Positions 1 through 8,043 of a stretch of DNA of 64,000 nt are shown piece by piece (positions within the stretch are counted from its first letter, which is position 1; each line of letters opens with the position of its first letter). Below the pieces are notes generated by a model. It had not been told where the DNA came from. It searched no databases and worked only from the letters and a program-made list of their open reading frames with translations. Made by a program: the position numbers and the translations under genes. The DNA comes from Opitutus sp. (lineage in GTDB: Bacteria > Verrucomicrobiota > Verrucomicrobiia > Opitutales > Opitutaceae), in assembly GCA_013821985.1 (NCBI GenBank), contig PNJQ01000003.1, forward strand, positions 34,760-98,759, written 5' to 3'.

Positions 1-498
1 GTGGGGCAGACGACGCGGCTGACGATGTTTTGGGGCCTCGGCGTGCTCGCGGCGATGTTGCTCTCGGGCCTGTGGCTGTTGCGCGTGGTCGGGCCACTGC
101 GGTTGATGCGGGCGGGATTGATCGCGAGCGTCGTGGTGTTCGGCGCGGTGGCGGCGGTGGGACTCGCAGGTGCGCCGGGGATGTTCCGCTGGCTCGTGCT
201 CGCGATGGGTTTCGGGACGGGACTGGCGGGCGCGGGCATGCTCGGCAGCGTGGTGGAATTCACGACACCGGTGCGCGCGGGTGTCTTGATGGGCGTCTGG
301 GGCATGGCGAACATGCTTGGTCACGCGGCCGGAAGTTTGATGGGCGGCATTGTGGTGGACACGATGCGGCTCGCGACCGGCAGCGCACTCACGGCTTACA
401 CAACGCTGTTCGCGTTTGAAGTCGCGATGCTGCTCGTGGCGCTGGCGCTGACGTTCCGGCTTAATCCCGCCGCGCTGCAGGCGGCGCGCGGCGAGTGA
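1..498 (+). CDS. PucC/BCD-family MFS transporter, C-terminal part
   Basis: This is the last 165 residues of a major-facilitator protein; the 5' end lies outside the window, so the GTG at base 1 need not be the true start. About five hydrophobic helices are visible. The stretch VEFTTPVRAGVLMGVWGMAN followed by a Gly-rich helix is typical of the PucC (bacteriochlorophyll delivery) branch of MFS proteins, which assist assembly of light-harvesting complexes in phototrophs. Assignment to that branch rests on recalled motif similarity. A generic MFS role is possible. It converges on the metallophosphoesterase gene, with only 24 bases between the two stop codons. Confidence 0.7.
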   Translation: MGQTTRLTMFWGLGVLAAMLLSGLWLLRVVGPLRLMRAGLIASVVVFGAVAAVGLAGAPGMFRWLVLAMGFGTGLAGAGMLGSVVEFTTPVRAGVLMGVWGMANMLGHAAGSLMGGIVVDTMRLATGSALTAYTTLFAFEVAMLLVALALTFRLNPAALQAARGE

Positions 499-522
499 GT
501 TGGCGGCCCGCGGCCGCGTCGG

Positions 523-1839
523 TCATCGCGTCGGCAGGGGCGTGACCGGCTGCTCGACGAGCTGATTCGGTTGGCCGAGGCGCTTGCGGAGCGTGAAGGC
601 GTCGTGGAGGCGATTGGTGGGCGTGCGCGCTTCGTAGTGGAGTTCGTCGCCATCGATCGTGATCACTTGGAAGAGCTGGGTGTTGGCCGCAGAACTCACC
701 GCCCAATCCACGGGACCTTTCAGCTCATACATTTTCGGGCCGCTGACCGAGACGACATAGACGGTGCCGATGGCGGGGTCGTAAGCTTGTTGGAATCCCG
801 TTGGGACGTTGCGGGTGCCGACCTCGCCGGTGCGCGCGTAAGTGTGGTCGTGGCCGGTGAGGACGAGGTCGATTTTAAATTCGTCGATGATCGGTTTCCA
901 GAGTTCGCTCACCGGGGTGTTGCTGCGTTCGCGCGCGGGCGAAAAAACCGGGTGATGAAACGCCAGGATGGTCCACCGCTGCGGCTCGCGAGCGAGCACG
1001 GTGCGGAGCCAGGCGGCCTGCTCGGCGTGTTTCTCGTTTGAGTTGAGCACGACGATGCGGGCGCCCTGGTAGTCGAAGAAGTAACAGGTTTCCTCCAGCC
1101 CGGCCGGGCCGTGGTCGGGCAACGTGAACTGAACGGTCCAGTGCGCGGTGGCGCGGCGGGGCTGGCCCTCGGCCGGCACGTAATACTCGTGGTTGCCGAT
1201 GGCGGGCACCACCGGGATCGTGCCGTTCACCCAGGCCGGCGAGCCGAACCACTCGCCCCATTCCGCATCGCGGATGCCGCGATTGACCAGATCGCCGGCG
1301 TGCAGCGTGAACGCCGCGCGGGGTGCGGCGCGGAACGCCTCGCGAAAGACCCGCGACCAGTGCGTCTTCAGGTCGTTTTGCGCGTCGCCGAAGTAGAGAA
1401 AGGAAAATCGCCGCGGCTCCCGGCTGGCCGTGCGAAAGTGAAACCACTCGGACCAGTTCACCCCATCGCCGACGCGGTAGGTGTAGAGCGTGTCCGGCAC
1501 GAGTTCGGTGAACTCGACGTGATGATAATTCGCCGTGCCGAGATCGGATTGGAACGCCGTCGATTGCGCCTCCACGCGCGTCCCTTTCAGATCGCGGCCA
1601 CTTTCGTTGGCTCGGCTGATCTCGCCCACGGCGTGCGTGGTGGTGGTGTCGGTGCGCCACGTGACAGTCTGCGTGGTCGCCGGATCGCCGGACCAGGTTA
1701 ATACGACGCGATCCGGCAGTGGACGAGGCGCGTGAGCGAGCGCTTCAGCGTAGGGGGCCGGCGGCGTGTGCTCCGGCGAATCGTGCCCGCGCAAGGCAAG
1801 CGGCAGCAGGAAGACTAACGTGACCAGCCGCGCGTTCAT
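523..1839 (-). CDS. exported metallophosphoesterase, purple acid phosphatase-like
   Basis: The product (438 aa) is probably a secreted phosphatase acting on phosphate esters. I start it at MNARLVTLVFLLPLALRGHD, a signal peptide, rather than at the ORF-track start 57 codons upstream, whose extension reads like non-coding sequence. A fibronectin-type N-terminal domain (about residues 40-140) precedes the calcineurin-like phosphoesterase domain. Metal-ligand motifs appear in order: GDAQND, GDLVNRG, GNHEYY, a HH pair in AFHHPVF, and GHDHTYAR. This domain order is that of purple acid phosphatases. The ligand set looks complete. Substrate is unknown. Confidence 0.9.
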   Translation of the reverse strand: MNARLVTLVFLLPLALRGHDSPEHTPPAPYAEALAHAPRPLPDRVVLTWSGDPATTQTVTWRTDTTTTHAVGEISRANESGRDLKGTRVEAQSTAFQSDLGTANYHHVEFTELVPDTLYTYRVGDGVNWSEWFHFRTASREPRRFSFLYFGDAQNDLKTHWSRVFREAFRAAPRAAFTLHAGDLVNRGIRDAEWGEWFGSPAWVNGTIPVVPAIGNHEYYVPAEGQPRRATAHWTVQFTLPDHGPAGLEETCYFFDYQGARIVVLNSNEKHAEQAAWLRTVLAREPQRWTILAFHHPVFSPARERSNTPVSELWKPIIDEFKIDLVLTGHDHTYARTGEVGTRNVPTGFQQAYDPAIGTVYVVSVSGPKMYELKGPVDWAVSSAANTQLFQVITIDGDELHYEARTPTNRLHDAFTLRKRLGQPNQLVEQPVTPLPTR

Positions 1840-1930
1840 GGGGCGGAGAGAACCTGAACACCCGCTGCAAGGGAAGCGCCGATTCGTTCTGCGCCGGGCG
1901 CCGACGGATGATCCCAGCGTCTTAAAAATG

Positions 1931-1956
1931 TTGTAGTCGGGGTCGCTGGCCCCGGG
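1931..1956. repeat. short hairpin repeat, copy 1
   Basis: TTGTAGTCGGGGTCGCTGGCCCCGGG, a hairpin-forming element in the gap between the metallophosphoesterase start and the radical SAM gene's stop. It matches the element at 24879-24903 at most positions. Confidence 0.6.
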
Positions 1957-2030
1957 AAGACCCTTGCCGTGCGAAGACACGCCGGCTGGGCTCAGCGATC
2001 CCGGCTCCAAGAGAACTCAAAGCACTCTAG

Positions 2031-3383
2031 CTAACCGACATTCACCGGCGCCGCGCGCAGGGAGCCGCCGACGGGCGCGCACATCTCGGCGGGCTCGTGC
2101 AGCTCGTTCTTCACGTGGGCGCGCATGGCGTCGCGGTAATTGTTCACCGATTCGAAGAACGCGGACATCATCAGCATCAGCCAATACATGCCGCGCTCGT
2201 TCAGGTGCCAGCCACGCGCATCGCGGCGGGCGGCGCCGAGCACGCGTAACGTCAGCAGCTCGCCCCAGAGTTTGCGGAAGAAACGCCGGCCGTGTTGCCG
2301 CAGGATGCTCTTGCGATCCATGAACAGGCCAAAGAGCCGCACGAGGAGCGTGTAGCGCAGACGATCGGTCTCGCTCAGGCGGTGACACGTCGTGATGCCG
2401 GTCAGGCCTTGCGCGATGCGTTGTTCGTAGGCGGAAAGCGAGAACGTCGTGCAATACAGCGTGCCGTCGAGGTAGCTGAATGCGCCGCTGCCGACGCCGA
2501 CGTAGTTGTCCGCCGCGACGATGTATTCGTCCGTGCCGTGGCCGCGCCGCGTGAAGCACCACGCCGACGACGGACGAAATTCGCCTCCGAGCCGTTGGAC
2601 GATCGTGTGATAAAACTGACGCAGCCGCCGCTGATCCGGCAGCCCCATCGCGCCGACCATGCGGCGCTCGACCGTCGGCGACGTCATCAGCGGGTAGAAC
2701 GAAACTTGATTTGCGCCGAGGCTTTGGAAGATCGCGATGTCGCGCTCGAGCGATGCGAGCGTCTGGTGCGGCTGGTTGAAGATCAGATCGACGTTGAGCG
2801 TCGGGAACATGCCCGCGACCGACTTGATGCGCTCGATCGTCTCGGCGCCGCTGCCGTATTTGTCGTAACGCTCCATCTCGCGCAGCAACTGGTCGTCGAA
2901 GCTCTGCACGCCAACCGACAGCCGCGTGACGCCGGCGCGTTGGAGCGCGGCGAGCACATCGGGGCGCAGGTCCTTGGGATTCGTTTCAACGGAGATTTCC
3001 GAGACGCCGAACAATTCGCGCACGAGATCGATCGTCGTAACGAGTTCTTCGGGCTCAACCGTCGGCGTGCCACCGCCGAAATAGACACTCGTGAACGTGA
3101 AGCCCGCGGTATGGTAGAGGCGGATTTCGTCGCGCAACGCCGCGAAGTAACGCGTCGCCTGGCTGTGGCGGTGTTGCACCCGGTGAAACGAGCAGAACGG
3201 GCACAGCACTTCGCAAAACGGGATGTGGATGTAGAGACAGCCGGCCGATTCCTTGGGCAGCGGCGGCACCGAGCCGGGCGCTTCGTCCATGTGGAGGAAC
3301 GCCCGTGTGCGAAACCGGAACAGCTTCAGCAGGTAGGAATCGATGAGGGGAGTGTCGAGCACGGCGGAGGCGAAGGTCGCCAC
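2031..3383 (-). CDS. radical SAM protein of the HemN/HemW/HutW family
   Basis: The product (450 aa) is a cytoplasmic radical SAM enzyme of the coproporphyrinogen-III-oxidase-like group. The SAM iron-sulfur cluster motif CEVLCPFC (C-x3-C-x2-C) follows YIHIPF near residue 55, and YFGGGTPT is the usual glycine-rich SAM-binding segment. A HemN-type C-terminal region with NYVGVGSGAFSY follows. Family members are oxygen-independent coproporphyrinogen dehydrogenases, heme chaperones (HemW) or heme-degrading methyltransferases (HutW/ChuW); the sequence alone does not choose between them. It lies close to a PucC-like gene, so a tetrapyrrole role is attractive but unproven. Confidence 0.82.
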   Translation of the reverse strand: MATFASAVLDTPLIDSYLLKLFRFRTRAFLHMDEAPGSVPPLPKESAGCLYIHIPFCEVLCPFCSFHRVQHRHSQATRYFAALRDEIRLYHTAGFTFTSVYFGGGTPTVEPEELVTTIDLVRELFGVSEISVETNPKDLRPDVLAALQRAGVTRLSVGVQSFDDQLLREMERYDKYGSGAETIERIKSVAGMFPTLNVDLIFNQPHQTLASLERDIAIFQSLGANQVSFYPLMTSPTVERRMVGAMGLPDQRRLRQFYHTIVQRLGGEFRPSSAWCFTRRGHGTDEYIVAADNYVGVGSGAFSYLDGTLYCTTFSLSAYEQRIAQGLTGITTCHRLSETDRLRYTLLVRLFGLFMDRKSILRQHGRRFFRKLWGELLTLRVLGAARRDARGWHLNERGMYWLMLMMSAFFESVNNYRDAMRAHVKNELHEPAEMCAPVGGSLRAAPVNVG

Positions 3384-3530
3384 CCTATTAAACCCGACCC
3401 GCCGTGTTCGTGGGCGGAGTATCTTGGCGAAACGTGCGCATGGGTTGCGCGCGGCGCGTCACGCCGCGAGGCGCCGGGCGACGCCTGCGATTGCTCGGGG
3501 CGCTTTATGCTCCGGTTGGGAATCGAAGAG

Positions 3531-4865
3531 CTAATGTCGGGGCGGAAAGCCCCTCCCACCATCGTCCCGCGGCGGCCGGGCGCGCACCGTCCACCAGTTC
3601 GCGGCGGCGACGAATGCCACGAGCGCGATCACCCACGCGTAGGAAAAGTCGATAAAGCGCACCATGACCAAGCAGATCGCGAGTCCGGCCGCGGCGACAA
3701 GCACGCCCGCCGGCAGACGAAACGCCGGTGCGTCCGGCCGCAGCCGGCGCAATCGGATCAACGCCGCGCACGCGAGCCCGTAGGTGAGCAGCCGCGCGGC
3801 GCCGGAAAGGCTGACGTTCCAGATGAAGTTGCCCAACAGCGCCAACAGGAACGTGAGCACGCCCCAGACGAGGATCGAAACGTGCGGCGTGCGGAACCGC
3901 TCGTGCACCGCACCGAACGCCGCCGGAAAATCCCCGCGCTGGGCGAGCGCAAACGTCAGACGCGGCACGCCGATGAGTTGCGCGCTCAGGTAACCCGACG
4001 TGGAGACCATCGCGCCGATCGCGATGAGACCGGCGCCGATCGGACCGACGAGCGAGCGTGCCGCGTCGGCGAGCGGACGCTGGCTGTTAGCCAGATCGGG
4101 CACCGTGCGCATCGCCATCACTTGCAGCAGCACGTAAACGGTCGTGATCACGACGAGGCCCGTGAAGAGGGCGAACGGCAGGTCGCGCCGCGTGTCCTTG
4201 CATTCGCCTGCCGGGATGAGCGCCATGTCGAAGCCGCCAAAGGTGAACAGCAACACGATGAACGCGCTCGTCCAGCCTGCCACGCCCGGCGCAGTCACGG
4301 CGGCGCTTGTCGCCGCGTCCGGTGCGATCTCCGGCGCGAGAAAGAGTCCGAGTGCGATGAGGAGCGCGAGCGGGAGCAATTTTGCCGCTGTGAAAAGATT
4401 CGAGAGCTTCGCCGCACCGGAAACGCCGCGGAGATTGATCAGCGTCAACGTGCCGAGCAGCGCGGCGAGCAACAGCGCCCGCGGAACCGGCGCCGTGGCG
4501 CCGGGCCAGAATTCGCCGAGGTAGATCACGAACAGGTTCGCGTTCGCCGCCGCCGCGGTGAGGCGCACGAGCCACGTGAACCAGCCCATTTCGATGCCCC
4601 AGAAACGCCCGAACGCCTCGCGCGCATAAAGGTAGGGACCGCCGGCCTCGTTGAACTGCGACGAGAGCTCCGCGAACACCGCCATGAAGATCAACATGCC
4701 CGCCGCCGCGATGAGGTAGGCGAACGGGGCGGCGTCGCCGACGAGGCGCACGACATCGTCGGGCAGGCCGAAGATCGCGCTGCCGATCACGCCGTTGACG
4801 ACGAGGGCGACCATGGTCCAGCGGCCAAGGGCGCGCACGAGCGGGGGCGACGCGGGGTTCGTCAT
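3531..4865 (-). CDS. APC-family amino acid permease
   Basis: The product (444 aa) is an integral inner-membrane transporter with about 12 helices, of the amino acid-polyamine-organocation superfamily. The first helix carries VVNGVIGSAIFGLPD, matching the family's substrate-binding GxGIFxxP-type motif, and FNEAGGPYLYAREAFG matches the family's conserved loop. I start at MTNPASPP; the 100-residue extension in the ORF track is arginine/proline-rich and overlaps the divergent PAS gene. It probably takes up an amino acid or amine. The substrate cannot be told. It is divergent from the PAS gene with a 116-bp gap. Confidence 0.88.
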   Translation of the reverse strand: MTNPASPPLVRALGRWTMVALVVNGVIGSAIFGLPDDVVRLVGDAAPFAYLIAAAGMLIFMAVFAELSSQFNEAGGPYLYAREAFGRFWGIEMGWFTWLVRLTAAAANANLFVIYLGEFWPGATAPVPRALLLAALLGTLTLINLRGVSGAAKLSNLFTAAKLLPLALLIALGLFLAPEIAPDAATSAAVTAPGVAGWTSAFIVLLFTFGGFDMALIPAGECKDTRRDLPFALFTGLVVITTVYVLLQVMAMRTVPDLANSQRPLADAARSLVGPIGAGLIAIGAMVSTSGYLSAQLIGVPRLTFALAQRGDFPAAFGAVHERFRTPHVSILVWGVLTFLLALLGNFIWNVSLSGAARLLTYGLACAALIRLRRLRPDAPAFRLPAGVLVAAAGLAICLVMVRFIDFSYAWVIALVAFVAAANWWTVRARPPRDDGGRGFPPRH

Positions 4866-4981
4866 GCGGGCGCGACCGTGGCGGTCAGGCGAACGCGAGT
4901 CAACCGGCGCAGCACGCGAACCGACGGACCGCGAGGAATCGGGCTTTGACTGCGCGGGCGACGCGATTTGCATGCGGATGG

Positions 4982-5548
4982 ATGCTTTCGGAATTTCTCC
5001 AGGACCGCGCGGCGCTTTACGTGTCCGGCAATTTGCCGGCGGCGGAGCACGACGCGTTTCAGGTGCTGTTGGAATTCGACCCCGAATTGCGGTCACATGT
5101 CGCGGCGCTGGAGGAGGCGGTGAACGTGGCGGCCGTGGCCGAGGCGCCGCCGCCCACGCGCCCACCCTCGCCGGACCTCAAGGCGCGCATCCTGGCGGCC
5201 GCGGAAAATGCCCCGCAGCAGACCGGGCGCGACGCAATGGTCGTCACCGACGGCGACGGCCGCGTGGTGTGGGTGAACGAGGAATTCACCGCGCTGTGCG
5301 GCTTCGCGCTCGACGAACTCAAGGGCCGCAAACCAGGTCAGCTCCTGCAGGGCCCCGACACCGATCCGGCGACGGTGGCGCGCATCCGCGAGGCGGTGCG
5401 CGCGCGCTGTGCGTGTCGCGAGGAGATCGTGAATTACCACAAGAACGGCGCGCGCTATTGCGCCGATGTGCGCATTAGTCCGGTGCTCGACGATGCCGGC
5501 GAGCCAGTGTGGTTCGTCGCCCGCGAGCGGCTGGTCGCGGCCGGCTGA
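4982..5548 (+). CDS. small PAS-domain protein with anti-sigma-like N-terminus
   Basis: The product (188 aa) starts MLSEFLQDRAALYVSGNLPA; the N-terminal 60 residues resemble the short helical head of zinc-finger/RskA-type anti-sigma factors (an 'ALYVSGNLP' segment followed by E/D-rich helices) but lack a clear HxxxCxxC. A PAS domain occupies about residues 90-185: MVVTDGDGRVVWVNEEF, GRKPGQLLQGPDTD, EEIVNYHKNGARY. The position of the flavin-binding cysteine of LOV domains (GRNCRFLQ) is occupied by GRKPGQLLQ, so photoadduct chemistry is not expected. No output domain is present, so it probably acts by protein contact. Confidence 0.75.
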   Translation: MLSEFLQDRAALYVSGNLPAAEHDAFQVLLEFDPELRSHVAALEEAVNVAAVAEAPPPTRPPSPDLKARILAAAENAPQQTGRDAMVVTDGDGRVVWVNEEFTALCGFALDELKGRKPGQLLQGPDTDPATVARIREAVRARCACREEIVNYHKNGARYCADVRISPVLDDAGEPVWFVARERLVAAG

Positions 5549-5583
5549 GCGGAGTTTGCGCGAGTCGGACCGATCGGGCCTGA

Positions 5584-6336
5584 TCAGGAACGCACTGCGC
5601 TCACGGACGAACCCTCCGTCTGTCCTCGGGCGATTCGTTCGCGCAACGCGAGCTGCACGACGCGCGCCGCAGCGGCGGCGGACAGGTGGTCGGTGTTGAG
5701 CACGAGGTCGTAGAGGTGCGGGTCGTCGATGTCCGTGTCGAAGTTTGCGCGCACGAAGCGGCGGCGCGCGTCGTCGGTGGCATCGAGGTGGGCGGCGGCC
5801 TGCGCGCGACCGCACCCGAGGACCGTGGCGACGCGATCGATGCGGGTGTCGCGTGAGGCGATCAGGCGGACATGCAGGCCGCCCGCGAGGTGACGCGTGA
5901 CGAGATGCGACGCGCGTCCGGCGAACACGACGTGACCGACGTGGGCGAGCTGGACGATCGCTTCGGAGACTTTCTGCTCGAGTTGCCAGAGCGAGGGATG
6001 CAGGCCGACGAGTTCGCCGATGCCGGCGCGAATTTCGGAGATGCGATCTTCGGGCAGGTAGTCGGCGAGTTGCGCGGGCAGCTGGTGTTGCGTGAGCGCG
6101 CGTGTGAGAAGGTCGCGATCGAGAAATACCCAAGAGTGGCCCGGCGGGCTGAGCTCGCGGTCGAGCAGTGGGATCAGTTCGCGGCCCAGCGTCGTGGCGC
6201 CGGCGCCGGTCTCGCGCGAGAGCGTGACAAAGGGATGAATTTCGGGGACCGCGCCGGAAGCGACCGGCGACATCGGCGTGCGCAAGCGCGCCTGCAGGAC
6301 GGACAAACCGTGTTCGAGATAAGTATGCGCTGTCAT
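5584..6336 (-). CDS. cytidylate kinase-like family protein
   Basis: The product (250 aa) belongs to the cytidylate-kinase-like (Cytidylate_kin2) group of P-loop enzymes. The N-terminal half has TLSRETGAGATTLGRELIPLL, in which the Walker A glycine-rich loop is the atypical GAGATT form used by this group, and VVFAGRASHLVTRHL is the conserved GRG-like strand. ATG at 6336 is chosen because a near-perfect Shine-Dalgarno AAGGAGGT sits immediately upstream; the ORF-track extension of 100 residues is not credible. The phosphoryl acceptor is unknown. It converges with the PAS gene. Confidence 0.82.
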   Translation of the reverse strand: MTAHTYLEHGLSVLQARLRTPMSPVASGAVPEIHPFVTLSRETGAGATTLGRELIPLLDRELSPPGHSWVFLDRDLLTRALTQHQLPAQLADYLPEDRISEIRAGIGELVGLHPSLWQLEQKVSEAIVQLAHVGHVVFAGRASHLVTRHLAGGLHVRLIASRDTRIDRVATVLGCGRAQAAAHLDATDDARRRFVRANFDTDIDDPHLYDLVLNTDHLSAAAAARVVQLALRERIARGQTEGSSVSAVRS

Positions 6337-6339
6337 GGG

Positions 6340-6347
6340 ACCTCCTT
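6340..6347 (-). promoter_or_regulatory. strong Shine-Dalgarno site of the cytidylate kinase-like gene
   Basis: On the minus strand the bases read AAGGAGGT followed by CCC and the ATG. It fixes the start codon 100 codons inside the longest ORF. It also shows that this genome can use canonical ribosome binding sites, in contrast to the receptor genes further on. Confidence 0.8.
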
Positions 6348-6481
6348 CGAAAGACTGGCAAAGAGCGCGGGCGGGGCACTGCGCCCGCCGCATACCTAGT
6401 TTACGCCCGAACGGGTTGGAAGCCAGCCGGCGAATGCCAAATTGCTGCGCGCTTCTTGCTCTGTGGCGCGAATGAGGGACG

Positions 6482-7159
6482 TCAGTTGAACGCGCGTGGC
6501 TTCGACGTAACCTGCCCCGGAAACGGCACGCCCCAGAGCGACGGGTTTTCCTGCGGCGCGGGGTCGGCGTCGGGCGCGAGGTATTTGAAGACGTCGGCGA
6601 AACGCAACGAGCATTGGAGGCGGCGCTGGTGCGCATCGATCTTCGGATTCACTTGGATCACGGCTTCGCTGAAGGGCGGGGAACTCTTCATTTTCAACGC
6701 CAGCCTGCGCGTCTCCTCAATCGTGCGGCCCTTATCCTTGATCAAGCGGTCGAGCTTCAGCAGGTCGGCGTAAGTGACCGGACCCCAAAGTTCGCGCCAT
6801 TGTTCAGGAGTGATGAGCGGCGCGATGATGTTCGTGAAGCGCTTCTCATCGCCGTCCTGTTCCCAGAAGCCGAGCACGAGAATGAACGACGTATCAACTT
6901 CGTATTGGCGCACGGCGTCGCCGAGATCGACCGGGGCGCCGTGCTTGATCGCCTTAGGATTTACGGGGACGTTGCCGTGATCCTTGTTCGCGTCGGCTGG
7001 GATATCCCATTTCTGCGTGTAGCTTTTGGGCCGGTAGCCACCGAAAAACTCGTCGCGCACCCACTGTTCGAACACCAGCCCGTGACGCTGCACTTCCTGC
7101 GCAACGAGTCCGGTCGCGAGTGCGAGGCAACAGAAAGCGAGACGACCGGGACGAAGCAT
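6482..7159 (-). CDS. exported protein of unknown function with possible PD-(D/E)XK-like layout
   Basis: The product is 225 aa if started at MLRPGRLAFCCLALATGLVAQE, a signal peptide ending in AQ. The ORF-track start adds 27 residues without a credible signal. The mature protein is soluble and conserved-looking: FEQWVRDEFFGGY, YTQKWDIP, VDLGDAVRQYEVD, FILVLGFWEQDGD and IQVNPKIDAHQRRLQCSL. The spacing of an N-terminal Glu, a WDI strand and a hydrophobic strand ending in FWEQ recalls restriction-endonuclease-like folds, but no clear D/E-x-K is seen. I do not recognise the family. It lies 4 bp downstream of the formate/nitrite transporter gene, on the same strand. Confidence 0.7.
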   Translation of the reverse strand: MLRPGRLAFCCLALATGLVAQEVQRHGLVFEQWVRDEFFGGYRPKSYTQKWDIPADANKDHGNVPVNPKAIKHGAPVDLGDAVRQYEVDTSFILVLGFWEQDGDEKRFTNIIAPLITPEQWRELWGPVTYADLLKLDRLIKDKGRTIEETRRLALKMKSSPPFSEAVIQVNPKIDAHQRRLQCSLRFADVFKYLAPDADPAPQENPSLWGVPFPGQVTSKPRAFN

Positions 7160-7163
7160 CGCC

Positions 7164-8024
7164 TCAGTTTTTCGGGGGTGCACCGCGCGGACGCAAGAAG
7201 ATGAACCAATAGAATGCGCCGACCATGAGACCGCCGCCAATGATGTTGCCCAGCGTAACCGGCAGGAGGTTGGCGCGGAGGAAGTTCATCCAAGTCAGCG
7301 CCGAGAGGTCCGCCCCGGCGCGTCCGGTGGCTGCGAGCACCTCGGCATCGCCCGCGAGGAACAGCCCGAGGGGAATGAAATACATGTTCGCCACCGAGTG
7401 CTCGAACGCCATCGCGACGAACGCCGTGATCGGCGGCACGATCGCGAGCACGCGGTCCGAGATGGTCCGCGCGCCGAGGCAGAGCCAGACCGCCAGGCAG
7501 ACGAGCGCGTTGCAGAACGCGCCGAGCACGACGGCAGCGACGAAGCCGTGATGCACTTTCGCGAGCGCGAGATCGATCGCGACGGCACCGGCCTTGCCGC
7601 CGGCAAACGACCACTGGCGCGAGAGGTAGATGAGATACGCGGTTGCGAGCGCGCCCGCGAAATTGCCGAGATAGACGACGAGCCAGTCGCGCAACAGCGT
7701 GCGCGTCGTGACCTTGCGTGAAGCCCACGCGACGACGAGCAGGACGTTGCCCGTAAACAACTCCGCGCCCGCGATGACGACGAGGATCAGGCCGAGTGAA
7801 AACGCCATGCCGCCCAGCGTGCGCGCGACGCCCCAGCCGAGATTGGAATCGGTCCACACGATGCTCGCGAAACACGCGCCGATCGCGATGAAGGCCCCGC
7901 CGAGGACGGAAAGCGCGAACTTCGACGCGAGGTCGATGGTCGTTTTTCGAATGCCGGACTCCTCGATGCGCGCCGCGATTTCCGCGGGGGTGTAGGCGTC
8001 GAGTCCGACGGGGCGTTCTTGCAT
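7164..8024 (-). CDS. formate/nitrite transporter (FNT/FocA family)
   Basis: The product (286 aa) is an inner-membrane channel-type transporter of small monovalent anions such as formate, nitrite or hydrosulfide. About six helices are visible. Family hallmarks are AELFTGNVLLVV (the ELFTGN loop), YLGNFAGALATA, GAFCNALVCLAVW and MAFEHSVANMYFIPLG, with the conserved HSVANM histidine that gates anion passage. The N-terminal YTPAEIAARIEESG is the usual amphipathic helix of the family. Which anion is carried cannot be told. It probably forms a short transcription unit with the exported unknown downstream (4-bp gap) and perhaps the SRPBCC gene upstream. Confidence 0.92.
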   Translation of the reverse strand: MQERPVGLDAYTPAEIAARIEESGIRKTTIDLASKFALSVLGGAFIAIGACFASIVWTDSNLGWGVARTLGGMAFSLGLILVVIAGAELFTGNVLLVVAWASRKVTTRTLLRDWLVVYLGNFAGALATAYLIYLSRQWSFAGGKAGAVAIDLALAKVHHGFVAAVVLGAFCNALVCLAVWLCLGARTISDRVLAIVPPITAFVAMAFEHSVANMYFIPLGLFLAGDAEVLAATGRAGADLSALTWMNFLRANLLPVTLGNIIGGGLMVGAFYWFIFLRPRGAPPKN

Positions 8025-8043
8025 AAAATCGCGCGCCGCGCGC

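Noticed and set aside
2292-4949. 885-residue plus-strand ORF over the radical SAM and permease genes
   Set aside because: Its translation is Arg/His/Asp/Glu-rich with no domain signal. It is the shadow of two genuine minus-strand genes with clear motifs.
4982-5548. Blue-light LOV photoreceptor
   Set aside because: The adduct-forming cysteine is absent (GRKPGQLLQ).
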